Position numbers and translations under genes: made by a program. A stretch of 21,722 bases of DNA from Oscillospiraceae bacterium (GTDB lineage: Bacteria; Bacillota; Clostridia; Oscillospirales; Ruminococcaceae), in contig JAQUTM010000015.1 in the NCBI GenBank assembly GCA_028694405.1, forward strand, positions 1-21,722, read 5' to 3'. This document shows positions 13,775 through 21,722 of the stretch, one piece after another. Below the pieces are notes generated by a model. The model saw only the letters and a program-made list of their open reading frames with translations, had not been told where the DNA came from and did not search any database. Numbering within the stretch: the first letter of the stretch is position 1; each line of letters opens with the position of its first letter.

Positions 13775-15154
13775 GTGTCTGGTTCACCCAAACTGCGGGC
13801 TTTTGGCCCCTTAAAAAAACAAAATATTTCCAGTACGCGCATCATAGTAAGTAGCTTTTTAGGAGTAATTCTTGTAGGCACCTTATTACTGATGCTGCCT
13901 TTTTCCACCCGCGATGGCAACATTAGCTTTTTAAACGCTTTTTTTACCGCTACCAGTGCTACTTGTGTTACAGGCCTTGTTGTGTTTGACACCTATACCA
14001 AATTTACCCTGTTTGGGCAAATTGTAATATTGACTTTAATACAAATAGGCGGTCTTGGCCTTGTAACCTTTGCCACTTTTTTCAACTTGGCAATGGGACA
14101 CCGCTTAGCTTTTAAAACACTCCGTACGGCAGGCGAAAGTGTAAGTGCACTTGCTGTTTCAGAAGCAGGCGGCCTTATTCGAAGTGTAATACGCATTACT
14201 TTTAGCTTTGAGCTTATTGGCGCTGCTTTACTTAGCCTTGCTTTTGTACCCCGCTTTGGTATAAAAGGTATCGCTATTGCTCTTTTTATTGCCATTTCGG
14301 CTTTTTGCAATGCGGGCTTTGACGTTTTCGGTTTTATGGGCGAATATAGCAGCCTGACAGGATTTGTGGGAGACCACTATGTACAGTTTGTTGTTATTGG
14401 GCTTATTATCGCAGGCGGACTTGGCTTTTTGGTTTGGTGTGACCTTTTCCGTTATCGCACAACCAAAAAGATTATGCTGCATACAAAATTGGTTGTGCTA
14501 ATAACCGTTACCTTGCTGGCATTTGGTACCTTTGGCATCGCCGCCCTGGAATGGGATAATCCTGCAACCTTAGCTGCCATGCCCATTAACGACCGTTTTA
14601 TGGCGGCTTTTTTCCAAAGCGTTTCTACCCGTACTGCAGGTTTTAATACTTTTGATTTAGGTGCCTGCAACAACGTAACAAAGCTGTTTATGTCCTTTTT
14701 AATGTTTATCGGTGCGGCACCTGGCGGTACCGGCGGCGGCATAAAGGTAACCACCTTGGCACTTTTGCTTGTTACGGTTTCCAGCGTGTGTGCCGGCCGC
14801 AGTGAAACCACTGTATTTGGACGCAAAATCAGCAAAGATACTATTTATCGTGCTTTGAGCATTATGCTTTTGGGCTTTACGGCTGTGGTTATTTCATCTA
14901 TGGCTATTTTCTTTAACACCACTGCCGGTGTAAACGAAATTGACAGCATTTTTGAAGCTGCCAGTGCTTTTGCTACGGTTGGTTTAAGCGTAGGCGCTAC
15001 TGCACAAATGCAAAGCGCAGCTAAAATTATTACGATTATAACCATGTTTATAGGACGCGTAGGACCGGTTAGCTTGGCAATAAGCCTTTCGGAACACACC
15101 AATAATGCCACCAGACACGAGATTTTACCGGAAGGTAAAGTGATTGTTGGCTAA
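13775..15154 (+). CDS. ktrB: KtrB/TrkH-type potassium channel subunit
   Basis: The ion-conducting subunit of a Ktr/Trk potassium uptake system. Its 459 residues are closer to KtrB (about 450) than to TrkH (about 480). The four membrane-pore-membrane repeats are visible through their pore loops: TSATCVTGL near 60-68, AFCNAGFDVFG, SVSTRTAGFNTFD and ASAFATVGLSVGAT, each with the central Gly of the potassium filter. I chose GTG at 13775, nine bases after AAGGAG; a start at 13754 would place the ribosome binding site inside the gene. The cytoplasmic RCK partner KtrA/TrkA is not adjacent: the next gene is a convergent methyltransferase. Confidence 0.93.
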   Translation: MSGSPKLRAFGPLKKQNISSTRIIVSSFLGVILVGTLLLMLPFSTRDGNISFLNAFFTATSATCVTGLVVFDTYTKFTLFGQIVILTLIQIGGLGLVTFATFFNLAMGHRLAFKTLRTAGESVSALAVSEAGGLIRSVIRITFSFELIGAALLSLAFVPRFGIKGIAIALFIAISAFCNAGFDVFGFMGEYSSLTGFVGDHYVQFVVIGLIIAGGLGFLVWCDLFRYRTTKKIMLHTKLVVLITVTLLAFGTFGIAALEWDNPATLAAMPINDRFMAAFFQSVSTRTAGFNTFDLGACNNVTKLFMSFLMFIGAAPGGTGGGIKVTTLALLLVTVSSVCAGRSETTVFGRKISKDTIYRALSIMLLGFTAVVISSMAIFFNTTAGVNEIDSIFEAASAFATVGLSVGATAQMQSAAKIITIITMFIGRVGPVSLAISLSEHTNNATRHEILPEGKVIVG

Positions 15155-15180
15155 ATATACCTTTTTATACATTTAAAACC

Positions 15181-15215
15181 AAAAACCGTACTTGTAAGTT
15201 ACAAGTACGGTTTTT
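15181..15215. terminator. Bidirectional terminator between ktrB and the methyltransferase
   Basis: A perfect 17-1-17 palindrome with AAAAACCGTACTTGTAA as left arm (15181-15197) and its exact complement at 15199-15215, with A and T tracts at the ends. It serves both convergent transcripts. Confidence 0.93.
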
Positions 15216-15244
15216 ATGTTTTAAAATATGGGCAAAAAATTCTG

Positions 15245-16399
15245 CTAATTATCTTCTTTTATCAATAGGCGGTACAACGTAGGCTCTAGCTGAAAAGCGG
15301 CCATTGTTTGGCGTACCTCCGCTAACGCTTTTTGCTTTTGTGCTCTTGATAACATTCTTTTTTCTGCACGGATTAAAATGTTTTTTGGGCTGCTTTCCAT
15401 ATCTACAAATTCTAACAACTGAGTTTTGTAACCGCTATATTCCAGCAAACTGCCCCGTATAGCATCTGTTATCAACGCAGCAGTACGCTCTTTTACAATG
15501 CCGTATTTTGTCAATAGCCCCAGCTCTGTAGTTTTTATTTGCGCATTTGCCTCATGCTGACAGCATGGCACACTAAATATCATTTTTGCACCCCAGTTAA
15601 TTGCATTGTACAGCGCATAATCTGTAGCAGTATCACAGGCGTGCAAAGTAATAACCATATCTACCGGCTTATCATGTTGATAGCCGTTAATATCCCCCAG
15701 TTTAAACTGCAAGTGCTCATACCCGTACTGCTTAGCAACGGCATTGCATTTTTCTATAACATCTGCCTTTAAATCCAGCCCTAACATGTCCACGTGGATA
15801 TGCCTTATCTGTGTAAAATAGTAATATAAAATAAAAGTTAAATAACTTTTTCCACAGCCAAAATCTATAATGTTTAAAGTTGTTAGATTTTTATCCCGTA
15901 TGCTATCATCTACCAGCTCTATAAATCGGTTTATCTGTCTATATTTATCATACATTGATTTTACCACTTTTCCCTCCTTGGTAAATATGCCAAGGTCTAC
16001 TAAGGGTGGTATTACGGTGCCTTCCTTCAACAGATAATTTTTTTCTTTGTTGTGGGCTTGTGTGGCCTGTATAGGTGCTTGCAGGGCTATACGCCGCAAA
16101 CTCACCTTACCTTTTTTACTGCATCGCACCTCCATTTGACAAGCAACACAAAAAGCATTTATTTGCTTAAAATTTATACAAAGCTCTTTTAACTTTTGTG
16201 CCAGCTGTTCTGCTGAAATGTTTTCATGAAAAGCTTGTTTTTCGGTAAATTTTTCTACTTGATAACCACTTTTATTTTCCGTTTCTTTATACTGTATGTT
16301 TATTTTTTTGTATAAGCCCTGTACAGGAGCACTTATCACAATTTTGATAGGATTTTCCTTTGCAATCTCTGCTAACGCCTTTTCCAATTCCTCGCTCAT
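15245..16399 (-). CDS. Class I SAM-dependent methyltransferase (Methyltransf_32 type)
   Basis: A 384-residue soluble protein. The methyltransferase domain covers about residues 150-330: IIDFGCGKSYLTF (motif I, SAM binding), VDMLGLDLK (motif II), LQFKLGDINGY, then TLHACDTATDYALYNAI and SVPCCQHE. This combination is typical of the Methyltransf_32 family, which includes the GSTCD-like enzymes; substrates are unknown. The N-terminal 140 residues have no motif that I recognise apart from a Cys pair, FCVACQMEVRCS, near 85-96, followed by a basic KKGKVSLRR stretch. The ATG overlaps the stop of the acyltransferase by four bases (ATGA), so the two are translationally coupled. An RNA or protein target is as likely as a small molecule. 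Confidence 0.85.
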   Translation of the reverse strand: MSEELEKALAEIAKENPIKIVISAPVQGLYKKINIQYKETENKSGYQVEKFTEKQAFHENISAEQLAQKLKELCINFKQINAFCVACQMEVRCSKKGKVSLRRIALQAPIQATQAHNKEKNYLLKEGTVIPPLVDLGIFTKEGKVVKSMYDKYRQINRFIELVDDSIRDKNLTTLNIIDFGCGKSYLTFILYYYFTQIRHIHVDMLGLDLKADVIEKCNAVAKQYGYEHLQFKLGDINGYQHDKPVDMVITLHACDTATDYALYNAINWGAKMIFSVPCCQHEANAQIKTTELGLLTKYGIVKERTAALITDAIRGSLLEYSGYKTQLLEFVDMESSPKNILIRAEKRMLSRAQKQKALAEVRQTMAAFQLEPTLYRLLIKEDN

Positions 16400-17457
16400 A
16401 TTTTCCCCTCATTCTGTTTGCCCATATTCTTTATTACGCACAGTATATATTTTACAAGCCAATGCAATAAGGTCGCCGCACCAAAGCTGCAAGCAAAAGC
16501 TACAATAATATACGTCCATTTATTTTCTATATAAAACGCTTCTAAGCGAAACAACCTTAAAAAGGCGGTATGCACCAAATACAGCTCTAACGATATTTCG
16601 CTTAAAAAGCTTAAGATACCGTTTCCTATCTGCACTTTTTTAGATATCAACACAACTGTGGCACAAAACCCGCTACACGCTGCTATAAAAAACAAGCATT
16701 CAAGCCAAGGTCCGCCTATGGCTTTACCTAAAGCGGAGTATTTTTGTCCGATTAACCAAATTGCCACACAGCCCCCTACTGCCGCAAAATAATATTTTTG
16801 GGCAAACAGGTTTAATTTATCTTTAAATTGTGCCAGTAAAGCACCGCCCCAAAAGGTAAAGCAAGAGGCATACCAGTAATATTGTTTGCCTGTTACAAGA
16901 CAAAAAAGAATGTACCCCGCGGTAAACGCGCCTATCCCCCACAACGCCATTTTGCCTTTTAACACTCTAAATATAAAATAAAAGGCGATGTAAAAAATAA
17001 GGATACTGATAACATACCATGCCGTACCGTTTATCAAAAAAAACGGACTAAACATGGCACGCAAAAATTCCGGTGCTTTAAACGGGCTGTACGCATAGGT
17101 GGCATAAAAAATATAAACCAAGTTTGTAAGCACATATGGCAAGTATACGCTTGCTACACGCATAGGCAAAAAAGCTTTAGCGTAATTGGGCTTTTTGCAC
17201 ACACCGGTATAAAGCCCAAAGCCAGACATAAAATAAAAATATCCCACCAAAATGTAGGCAAGGCCAAGCAAAATATCAAAAACATCATTTTTGCCAATAA
17301 ACCCTTGCAAGTGAGCTAGCATAATTACTACAGCAAAAAGCCCTCTATACGGCTTAGTTGCCGATAGAGATAACGTATCTTGAAAGAAAAAGCCTCTCGA
17401 AGCCCATTTTATTTTGTACAGACAAATTGCCGCCAATATTACACATAATATAAGCAT
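16396..17457 (-). CDS. Acyltransferase-3 family membrane protein
   Basis: A polytopic membrane protein (353 residues, about ten hydrophobic segments) of the acyltransferase-3 family, which moves acetyl or other acyl groups onto cell-surface sugars, peptidoglycan or lipids. Supporting segments are KPYRGLFAVVIMLAHLQGF near residues 35-53 (the family's Arg and His in the first helix), YFYFMSGFGLYTG, the NGTAWYVISILIFY segment, and ISLELYLVHTAFLRLF near the end. The acceptor cannot be told from sequence. It starts at ATG 17457 behind AGAGAG and is the first gene of a two-gene unit. A very long perfect hairpin precedes it. Confidence 0.85.
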   Translation of the reverse strand: MLILCVILAAICLYKIKWASRGFFFQDTLSLSATKPYRGLFAVVIMLAHLQGFIGKNDVFDILLGLAYILVGYFYFMSGFGLYTGVCKKPNYAKAFLPMRVASVYLPYVLTNLVYIFYATYAYSPFKAPEFLRAMFSPFFLINGTAWYVISILIFYIAFYFIFRVLKGKMALWGIGAFTAGYILFCLVTGKQYYWYASCFTFWGGALLAQFKDKLNLFAQKYYFAAVGGCVAIWLIGQKYSALGKAIGGPWLECLFFIAACSGFCATVVLISKKVQIGNGILSFLSEISLELYLVHTAFLRLFRLEAFYIENKWTYIIVAFACSFGAATLLHWLVKYILCVIKNMGKQNEGKI

Positions 17458-17581
17458 ATAAATTCTCTCTTTTATTGTTTTAGCATGTACCGGTTTTTTG
17501 GCTTTGCTTTACACCCATAACCTGCCCTTTTGGGGGTAAGATAAACCTGTATCATTATTTTATTACTTGTTATTATAACAC

Positions 17582-17643
17582 AAACCCCACGGGTATAAAA
17601 TGCTTTAACAACAGCTGTACAGCATTTTATACCCGTGGGGTTT
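17582..17643. terminator. Very long perfect hairpin between the DUF4349 and acyltransferase genes
   Basis: A 23-bp perfect stem, arms at 17582-17604 and 17621-17643, with a 16-base loop that itself contains ACAGCTGT. The arm core is CCCCACGGGTATAAAATGCT. The hairpin begins 5 bases downstream of the DUF4349 stop on the minus strand, so it most simply ends that transcript. Oddly, the longer T tract (TTTTTCTTTATTTTT) is on the plus strand, where the hairpin follows no plus-strand gene; on the minus strand it is followed only by TTTGTGTT. Confidence 0.75.
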
Positions 17644-17647
17644 TTCT

Positions 17648-18586
17648 TTATTTTTCTGTTTTATCTTGAGGTGGCTGCGGTAAATTGTGTTTTAATGCTC
17701 TCTGCTTTTTGTCGTGTTTTTTTACAAGTGCAATAATAATCCACACAAAAATCCCCATTATAATGGCATAGGGCAGCAAATAAATTACTACAAACAATAA
17801 ATTTTCAAACACCTCACAAGCCATTGCAAAAGAACCCTTAAAGCTATTTTGCAGCCTTTGCAAAAAGTTTGGCTTAGAAATGGTAATATTTTTTACTTCC
17901 TGTACATTAACTGTTATGGTTGCATAGTCAATTTGATTGTCGTAAAGCTTTAATTTTCCCTGCGCACTTTCAATTTGATAGCGCACTTCAGAAAGCTGCT
18001 CTTCCAATTTGATAATGTCCTCTAGGCTCTCTGCTTTTTGCAGCAGCGCCAATAAACGCTCCTCTTGTATGCTTAACGTTTTTAAGCGGGCTTCTAAGTC
18101 ATAGTAAGTTTCGGTAACATCTTCTGTTCCCTCGCTCAAATGCGTCACATTGCCCGTTTCTTTTACAGCCGTTAAAAAAGCGTTGTAGTTGCCGCTGGGA
18201 ATACGCAAAACCAAATTTGCACTACGGCCGTATTCATAGGTCTCATTTCCATAACTATCGCTGCTGGCAACATAACCTGCGTTTGCTGAAACAGCCTCAT
18301 AAATGGCTGAAAGTGTATCGTCATATAATTTTGCTTCCAAATCTATTGTGGCATTGCGTATAATTTTGCGGTTGGTATCCTCAATTTTTGTCTGTGCCGC
18401 TCCGGTGGCGCTTTCATAAGGTGCGTAACCGTCATCGGCGCGCTCTGCTGTAGCGCTTTCAGAATTAGCAGTTTGTTTGCCATAGGCAAAATCAGCAGTA
18501 TTTGCAGAGCTGCTTCCACAAGCAGTAAAAAGGCAGATGCAGAACGCAAAGACTAAACTCAAAGCAATTTGTCGTTTCTGTTTCAT
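17648..18586 (-). CDS. DUF4349 lipoprotein with C-terminal membrane segment
   Basis: A 312-residue envelope protein. Residues 1-23 form a lipoprotein signal with lipobox LFTAC (Cys23). A Ser/Ala/Thr-rich linker follows, then the DUF4349 domain at about 70-265, with RKIIRNATIDLEAKLYDDTL and LVLRIPSGNYNAFL. A coiled coil is likely at about 165-215 (EERLLALLQKAESLEDIIKL and QLSEVRYQIESAQGKL). A membrane helix lies near 266-288, followed by a basic tail. With a lipidated N terminus and a C-terminal transmembrane helix it would be anchored at both ends, with the domain outside. No function is established for the family. The ATG follows AAGGAG; the gene appears monocistronic. Confidence 0.87.
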   Translation of the reverse strand: MKQKRQIALSLVFAFCICLFTACGSSSANTADFAYGKQTANSESATAERADDGYAPYESATGAAQTKIEDTNRKIIRNATIDLEAKLYDDTLSAIYEAVSANAGYVASSDSYGNETYEYGRSANLVLRIPSGNYNAFLTAVKETGNVTHLSEGTEDVTETYYDLEARLKTLSIQEERLLALLQKAESLEDIIKLEEQLSEVRYQIESAQGKLKLYDNQIDYATITVNVQEVKNITISKPNFLQRLQNSFKGSFAMACEVFENLLFVVIYLLPYAIIMGIFVWIIIALVKKHDKKQRALKHNLPQPPQDKTEK

Positions 18587-18728
18587 TTTATATGTTCTCC
18601 TTTTTCTGGTTTTGAATAATGGATTCTATCTTTACACACGCTTATACTTGTTAACACGCTGCACTTTTTTATATTTTGTAATGGTTTAGTAATACAAATT
18701 ATTTTTGGCTTTACCCCATAAAGTAAAA

Positions 18729-18765
18729 ACAGCACTGCTGTTTTTTAGCCGCAGTGCTGTAAAAG
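18729..18765 (-). terminator. Intrinsic terminator of the ROK kinase gene
   Basis: ACAGCACTGC (18729-18738) pairs exactly with GCAGTGCTGT (18751-18760). On the minus strand the stem is followed by TTTTTACTTT. Confidence 0.88.
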
Positions 18766-18801
18766 CTTTTATAGATAAGTAACTCTTACCTTTTATTGAA
18801 G

Positions 18802-19680
18802 TTAACCTTGCAAACCAATTACAACTGCTCTGGCAGCGCCATACATACCTGCTGTATTTCCCAACTGAGCTTGTACCAGCTTTACATCTTTATAGGCTTC
18901 TATTACATAATGGGGTAAACGTGCTTTTAACTGCTCATACACATAGGGCTCACGCATAATGCCCCCGCCCAAAACAATACCCGAAGGGTCAAAAATATGT
19001 ATCAAACCGGTAAGTCCTACAATAATTTCACCAATCCATGCATCAATTATCTTTTGCACCTCTGGATTTTTCATCTCTGCAAAGATAACGCGGCCGTTAT
19101 TCAGCACAGGGTTATATTCCTTTGCCATACGCACCAAAGCCGAGGTAGAAGCATAGCGCTCATAAATGCCGCTTGCCAAATCATCGGGCTTGCGCTGCTC
19201 TCCATGTGTAACAATCCAACCAAACTCTCCGCTTGCAAAAGCATTACCGGTATAAATACGCCCATTTAGCACCGCAGCACCGCCAATTCCTGTGCCATAA
19301 GCAACACACAGATAGTTGTCCATATCCTTTGCAGCACCATAATAGCCCTCTGCCAAGGCAACCGCATTTACATCATTTTCTACAAAGCAAGGCACACCAA
19401 AAGCTTCGTGTACTAAATTTTTCCAGTTAGTAAAAGGATACCCCGGAATATTACCTGCACATTTAATTATACCATTTTGGCTGTCTACCAAGCCCGCGGT
19501 ACTAATGCCTACTGCCTCAAAAGGCAAATAAGATTTAATTTGCTGTAAAGCAAGCTGTGTCATATGCTGTGCACCTAAGCTTGCATCATAGGGAAGTTCC
19601 GTATTTTCCAACAACTTGTCATCTTGCCAAATACCGGCTTTTATGGCGGTACCGCCAATATCCAAAACTGCTATTCTCAT
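18802..19680 (-). CDS. ROK family sugar kinase without the zinc-binding cluster
   Basis: A cytoplasmic kinase of the ROK family, phosphorylating glucose, a beta-glucoside or an amino sugar with ATP. It has 292 residues. Visible elements are DIGGTAIKAG at 7-16 (phosphate loop), VENDVNAVALAEG near 109-121 with the catalytic Asp, AYGTGIGGAAVLNGRIYTG, GEFGWIVTHG, and the C-terminal IVLGGGIM. The usual zinc motif CxCGxxGCxE after the GHxxxx segment is absent, being replaced by HGEQRKPDDLASGIYERY. This resembles BglK-type or N-acetylmannosamine kinases rather than classical glucokinase. I place the start at ATG 19680 behind AGGAGG; a longer frame to 19770 would include its own promoter. No sugar transporter is adjacent. 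Confidence 0.9.
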   Translation of the reverse strand: MRIAVLDIGGTAIKAGIWQDDKLLENTELPYDASLGAQHMTQLALQQIKSYLPFEAVGISTAGLVDSQNGIIKCAGNIPGYPFTNWKNLVHEAFGVPCFVENDVNAVALAEGYYGAAKDMDNYLCVAYGTGIGGAAVLNGRIYTGNAFASGEFGWIVTHGEQRKPDDLASGIYERYASTSALVRMAKEYNPVLNNGRVIFAEMKNPEVQKIIDAWIGEIIVGLTGLIHIFDPSGIVLGGGIMREPYVYEQLKARLPHYVIEAYKDVKLVQAQLGNTAGMYGAARAVVIGLQG

Positions 19681-19741
19681 AACTTCTGCCTCCTGCGGGT
19701 CTTTCAAGCCCTTTTTGTTTCTTTTATTCCACATTGTTAAG

Positions 19742-19770
19742 ATTATATCAAATAATTGTCTTTGCTTCAA
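19742..19770 (-). promoter_or_regulatory. Promoter of the ROK kinase gene
   Basis: On the minus strand TTGAAG (plus 19765-19770), 17 bases, TATAAT (plus 19742-19747). The leader is about 55 bases. This supports the start at 19680. Confidence 0.7.
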
Positions 19771-19795
19771 CGGTATTATCCCGCTATTTACTTAT

Positions 19796-19849
19796 AAAGA
19801 TACCTTGCCGCGTACTAAACCTGCAATTTTAACGCGGCAAGGTATCTTT
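19796..19849 (-). terminator. Intrinsic terminator of the GGDEF/EAL gene
   Basis: A perfect 18-bp stem, AAAGATACCTTGCCGCGT (19796-19813) with its complement at 19832-19849, loop of 18 bases. It abuts the stop codon at 19850-19852 and is followed by TTTATAA on the minus strand; the T tract is slightly better on the plus strand. Confidence 0.85.
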
Positions 19850-21722
19850 TTATGTGCAAGCACAATATTTTTCTTCAAAATCTGTCATGGGCATGGGCTT
19901 GTTTACCAAATATCCCTGTACTACGTTGCAGCCCAACTGCTTTAGCAAGGACATTTGTTCTTCTGTTTCTACGCCTTCTGCCACACTCTCTATCCCCAAA
20001 TTGCGGCAAAGCACTAAAAAATTAGATACAATCGTTAAGGTTTTTGGATTTGCCACAATATCATTTACCAAGCTTTTATCCAACTTTAATACGTTTAAAT
20101 CTACCGCCGATAAAATAGATAAATTGCTGTATTTAGAACCAAAATCATCTAAAGACAGTCGAAACCCCTGTGCTACAATGTCGCCGCTTATGCGCGAAAA
20201 AGTTTCCCGTTCCATATCGCCAAAGCTTTCTGTTATTTCTATTTCAATATACTTCTTTGGCACCTTATAACGGTTGTATATCGCCTGCATCTGCTTTGGA
20301 AGGTCTTCTCTCAACATGGTTTTACGCGATAAATTAAGCGAGATGCAGCGCAACGGCTTACCCTCCTGCTGCCATTTAAGCAGCATTTTGCAAACCTGTT
20401 CAAAAATAAAAAAGTCAATATAATAAATTAAGCCGTTCTCTTCTAACTGAGGCACAAATTTAGCCGGTCCGATTACTCCATATTTAGGGTGGATATATCT
20501 CACCAATGCCTCTGCGCCTACTATTTCTCCTGTAGCAATATCTCTTTTTGGCTGTAGATACAAAGTAAATTCATCGTTTTCCAAAGCCCTTACCAAGTTT
20601 TGCAGCATAACGGCTTGAGGTGCCTGTGAGCGATACGCCTGCCGTTCTTTGTTCATCAATTTTTCTACACTAAGCAGTTCTTCTGCATGGCGTATCAAAT
20701 CCTCCATATGAATATCTACGCCCGACCATGTGTAGCCAAATGCCACACAGTCTAAATATTCTGCCCTCATTTCACTGCGCACAAGGTTTACCAAACTTGT
20801 AAAGTGTTCGTTGGTAACGCCCTTACACAGCACCAAGAATTCGTCGCCCGTAAAACGGTACACACAGTGATGTGCAAAAACACTTTTTAATATTTGTGCC
20901 ATATGACACAATAAGCTGTCACCGTAGTCAAACCCAAACTTGGTATTATATTCTTTTAAACCGTTAATATCCAGGCGCACCACGCCCATAGAAGAAAGAG
21001 CGTCCTCGTTTAAACCAGCCAGATAATTTAAGTAGCTGTTACGGTTACAAAGGCCGGTCAACGTATCGTGATAAATAAGATATTCTTGCTTTTGCTGCAG
21101 CTTTTGTTTTGTCATTTCGCTGGTTATAAAATAGGAAAGTGTTTTCAGCAAAATAATATCTTCAGAATGTAAAGTGGCATTATCCACTTCTAAAAATCCG
21201 TAAAGCTTGCTGCTTACCTCAAACGGAATTGCACAAACAGAAAACACACCGCTGTCCCGCAAAAATTCATATTCCTCCGGATAGGTGTGTATCCACTCGG
21301 TAATATCGTGGATAACAAGCTCTCTGTTTTGGTTAAAGGCATCTATCCAATGGGGCATTTGCGCAAAAGGAATAATCTCCTTGGTCTGTTTTTTAAGGTG
21401 CTCACCGGTCTGTGTCCATGCATACACAACTTTATTTGTCTGTTTTTCCGTGTCACACTTTACAACAGCCACATGCTGTGCACCATAATAGCGGCCAATG
21501 TGCCCCAGCACTATTTCCATTGCGGTTTCAAAGCTTTGAATGGAAAGCAAGGAGGCCATGCAGGATATAAGAAGCTGGTTCTCCTCTAAAAGATTACCAT
21601 TGTTTAAATCGCTGATAGGCGCAACGGTATTTTCGTTTGCCGGGCTACCCCACATTCGCACACAATTTTTGCCCTGCTTACGCGCCTGTGCCATTGCTTT
21701 GCAGCCGTTGAGATACAGCTTT
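19850..21722 (-). CDS. c-di-GMP signalling protein: (GGDEF end)-GAF-degenerate GGDEF-EAL, 5' end outside window
   Basis: A multidomain cyclic-di-GMP enzyme read from the right edge. Numbering from Met at 21694: GAF-like sensor about 40-195; GGDEF domain about 205-350; EAL domain about 365-605. The GGDEF motif reads TGDEF (plus 20837-20851), and the nucleotide-binding stretch is DINGLKEYNTKFGFDYGD, with ND changed to NT and the usual His changed to Phe, so this cyclase domain is probably inactive or regulatory. The EAL domain keeps GAEALVR, the Asn of ISLNLSR, EIEITES, LDDFGSKYSNL, LKLDKSLV and AEGVET, and is probably an active phosphodiesterase. The frame stays open upstream of 21694 to the edge; with the following residues it reads like the end of another GGDEF domain (KAMAQARKQGKNCVRMWG), so the true protein is longer. 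Confidence 0.9.
   Translation of the reverse strand, partial: KLYLNGCKAMAQARKQGKNCVRMWGSPANENTVAPISDLNNGNLLEENQLLISCMASLLSIQSFETAMEIVLGHIGRYYGAQHVAVVKCDTEKQTNKVVYAWTQTGEHLKKQTKEIIPFAQMPHWIDAFNQNRELVIHDITEWIHTYPEEYEFLRDSGVFSVCAIPFEVSSKLYGFLEVDNATLHSEDIILLKTLSYFITSEMTKQKLQQKQEYLIYHDTLTGLCNRNSYLNYLAGLNEDALSSMGVVRLDINGLKEYNTKFGFDYGDSLLCHMAQILKSVFAHHCVYRFTGDEFLVLCKGVTNEHFTSLVNLVRSEMRAEYLDCVAFGYTWSGVDIHMEDLIRHAEELLSVEKLMNKERQAYRSQAPQAVMLQNLVRALENDEFTLYLQPKRDIATGEIVGAEALVRYIHPKYGVIGPAKFVPQLEENGLIYYIDFFIFEQVCKMLLKWQQEGKPLRCISLNLSRKTMLREDLPKQMQAIYNRYKVPKKYIEIEITESFGDMERETFSRISGDIVAQGFRLSLDDFGSKYSNLSILSAVDLNVLKLDKSLVNDIVANPKTLTIVSNFLVLCRNLGIESVAEGVETEEQMSLLKQLGCNVVQGYLVNKPMPMTDFEEKYCACT

Noticed and set aside
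13754..13777. GTG start at 13754 for the KtrB gene
   Set aside because: It would place AAGGAG inside the coding sequence. GTG at 13775 is correctly spaced after it.
18802..19770. Longer ROK kinase frame starting at 19770
   Set aside because: The extra 30 residues are not ROK-like and overlap a TTGAAG-17-TATAAT promoter. ATG 19680 has AGGAGG and begins the phosphate-loop domain as expected.
1..21722. CRISPR array, insertion sequence, prophage or integrative element
   Set aside because: I saw no regularly spaced repeats, transposase, integrase or flanking attachment repeats. Gene content is housekeeping-like throughout.

Overview
The window looks like ordinary chromosome of a low-GC Gram-positive anaerobe of the class Clostridia (Bacillota). 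The evidence is the gene content: a FabT-type MarR regulator, DegV/FakB lipid-binding proteins, a YrzB-type DUF1292 protein, the CmpB-like DUF of clostridia, a KtrB-type potassium channel and lipoproteins with LFTGC/LFTAC lipoboxes. Strong AGGAGG-type ribosome binding sites, TTG and GTG starts, and many A/T-flanked intrinsic terminators point the same way. I see no insertion sequence, phage gene, CRISPR array, tRNA or rRNA, and no stretch whose composition clearly differs from the rest.

Layout. 1-1700: the end of a tightly overlapping operon, pyridoxal kinase (partial) - trmL - degV, closed by a terminator. 1700-2900: three minus-strand units, DUF1292 protein - structured small RNA (6S-like) - bacterial PH-domain protein. 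3050-4010: a monocistronic secreted cyclophilin lipoprotein. 4020-9325: a plus-strand series that looks lipid-related in its first half, fabT-like regulator - degV/fakB-like gene - cardiolipin synthase - recG; the first two share a promoter flanked by FabT-type operators. 9266-10397: a DUF554 membrane protein, then a shared terminator and the convergent MgtC/SapB protein. 11328-12100: a small peptide deformylase-like protein. 12126-15215: bactofilin (minus), divergent from a CmpB-like membrane protein, followed by KtrB. 15245-17457: a methyltransferase and an acyltransferase-3, overlapping by ATGA (minus). 17648-19850: a DUF4349 lipoprotein and a ROK sugar kinase (minus). 19850-22k: a large c-di-GMP signalling protein (minus) running off the right edge.

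The best-supported connections are these. The FabT-like repressor has three copies of a TTTGA-N3-TCAAA palindrome around its own promoter and is followed directly by a FakB-like fatty-acid carrier and then by cardiolipin synthase, suggesting fatty-acid-responsive control of membrane lipid genes. The signalling protein has a degenerate TGDEF cyclase domain, an apparently intact EAL phosphodiesterase domain, a GAF domain, and the tail of a second GGDEF domain just inside the window edge. The region at 2336-2466 folds, on the minus strand only, into a 6S-like architecture. I did not find a convincing entirely new multi-gene system here.
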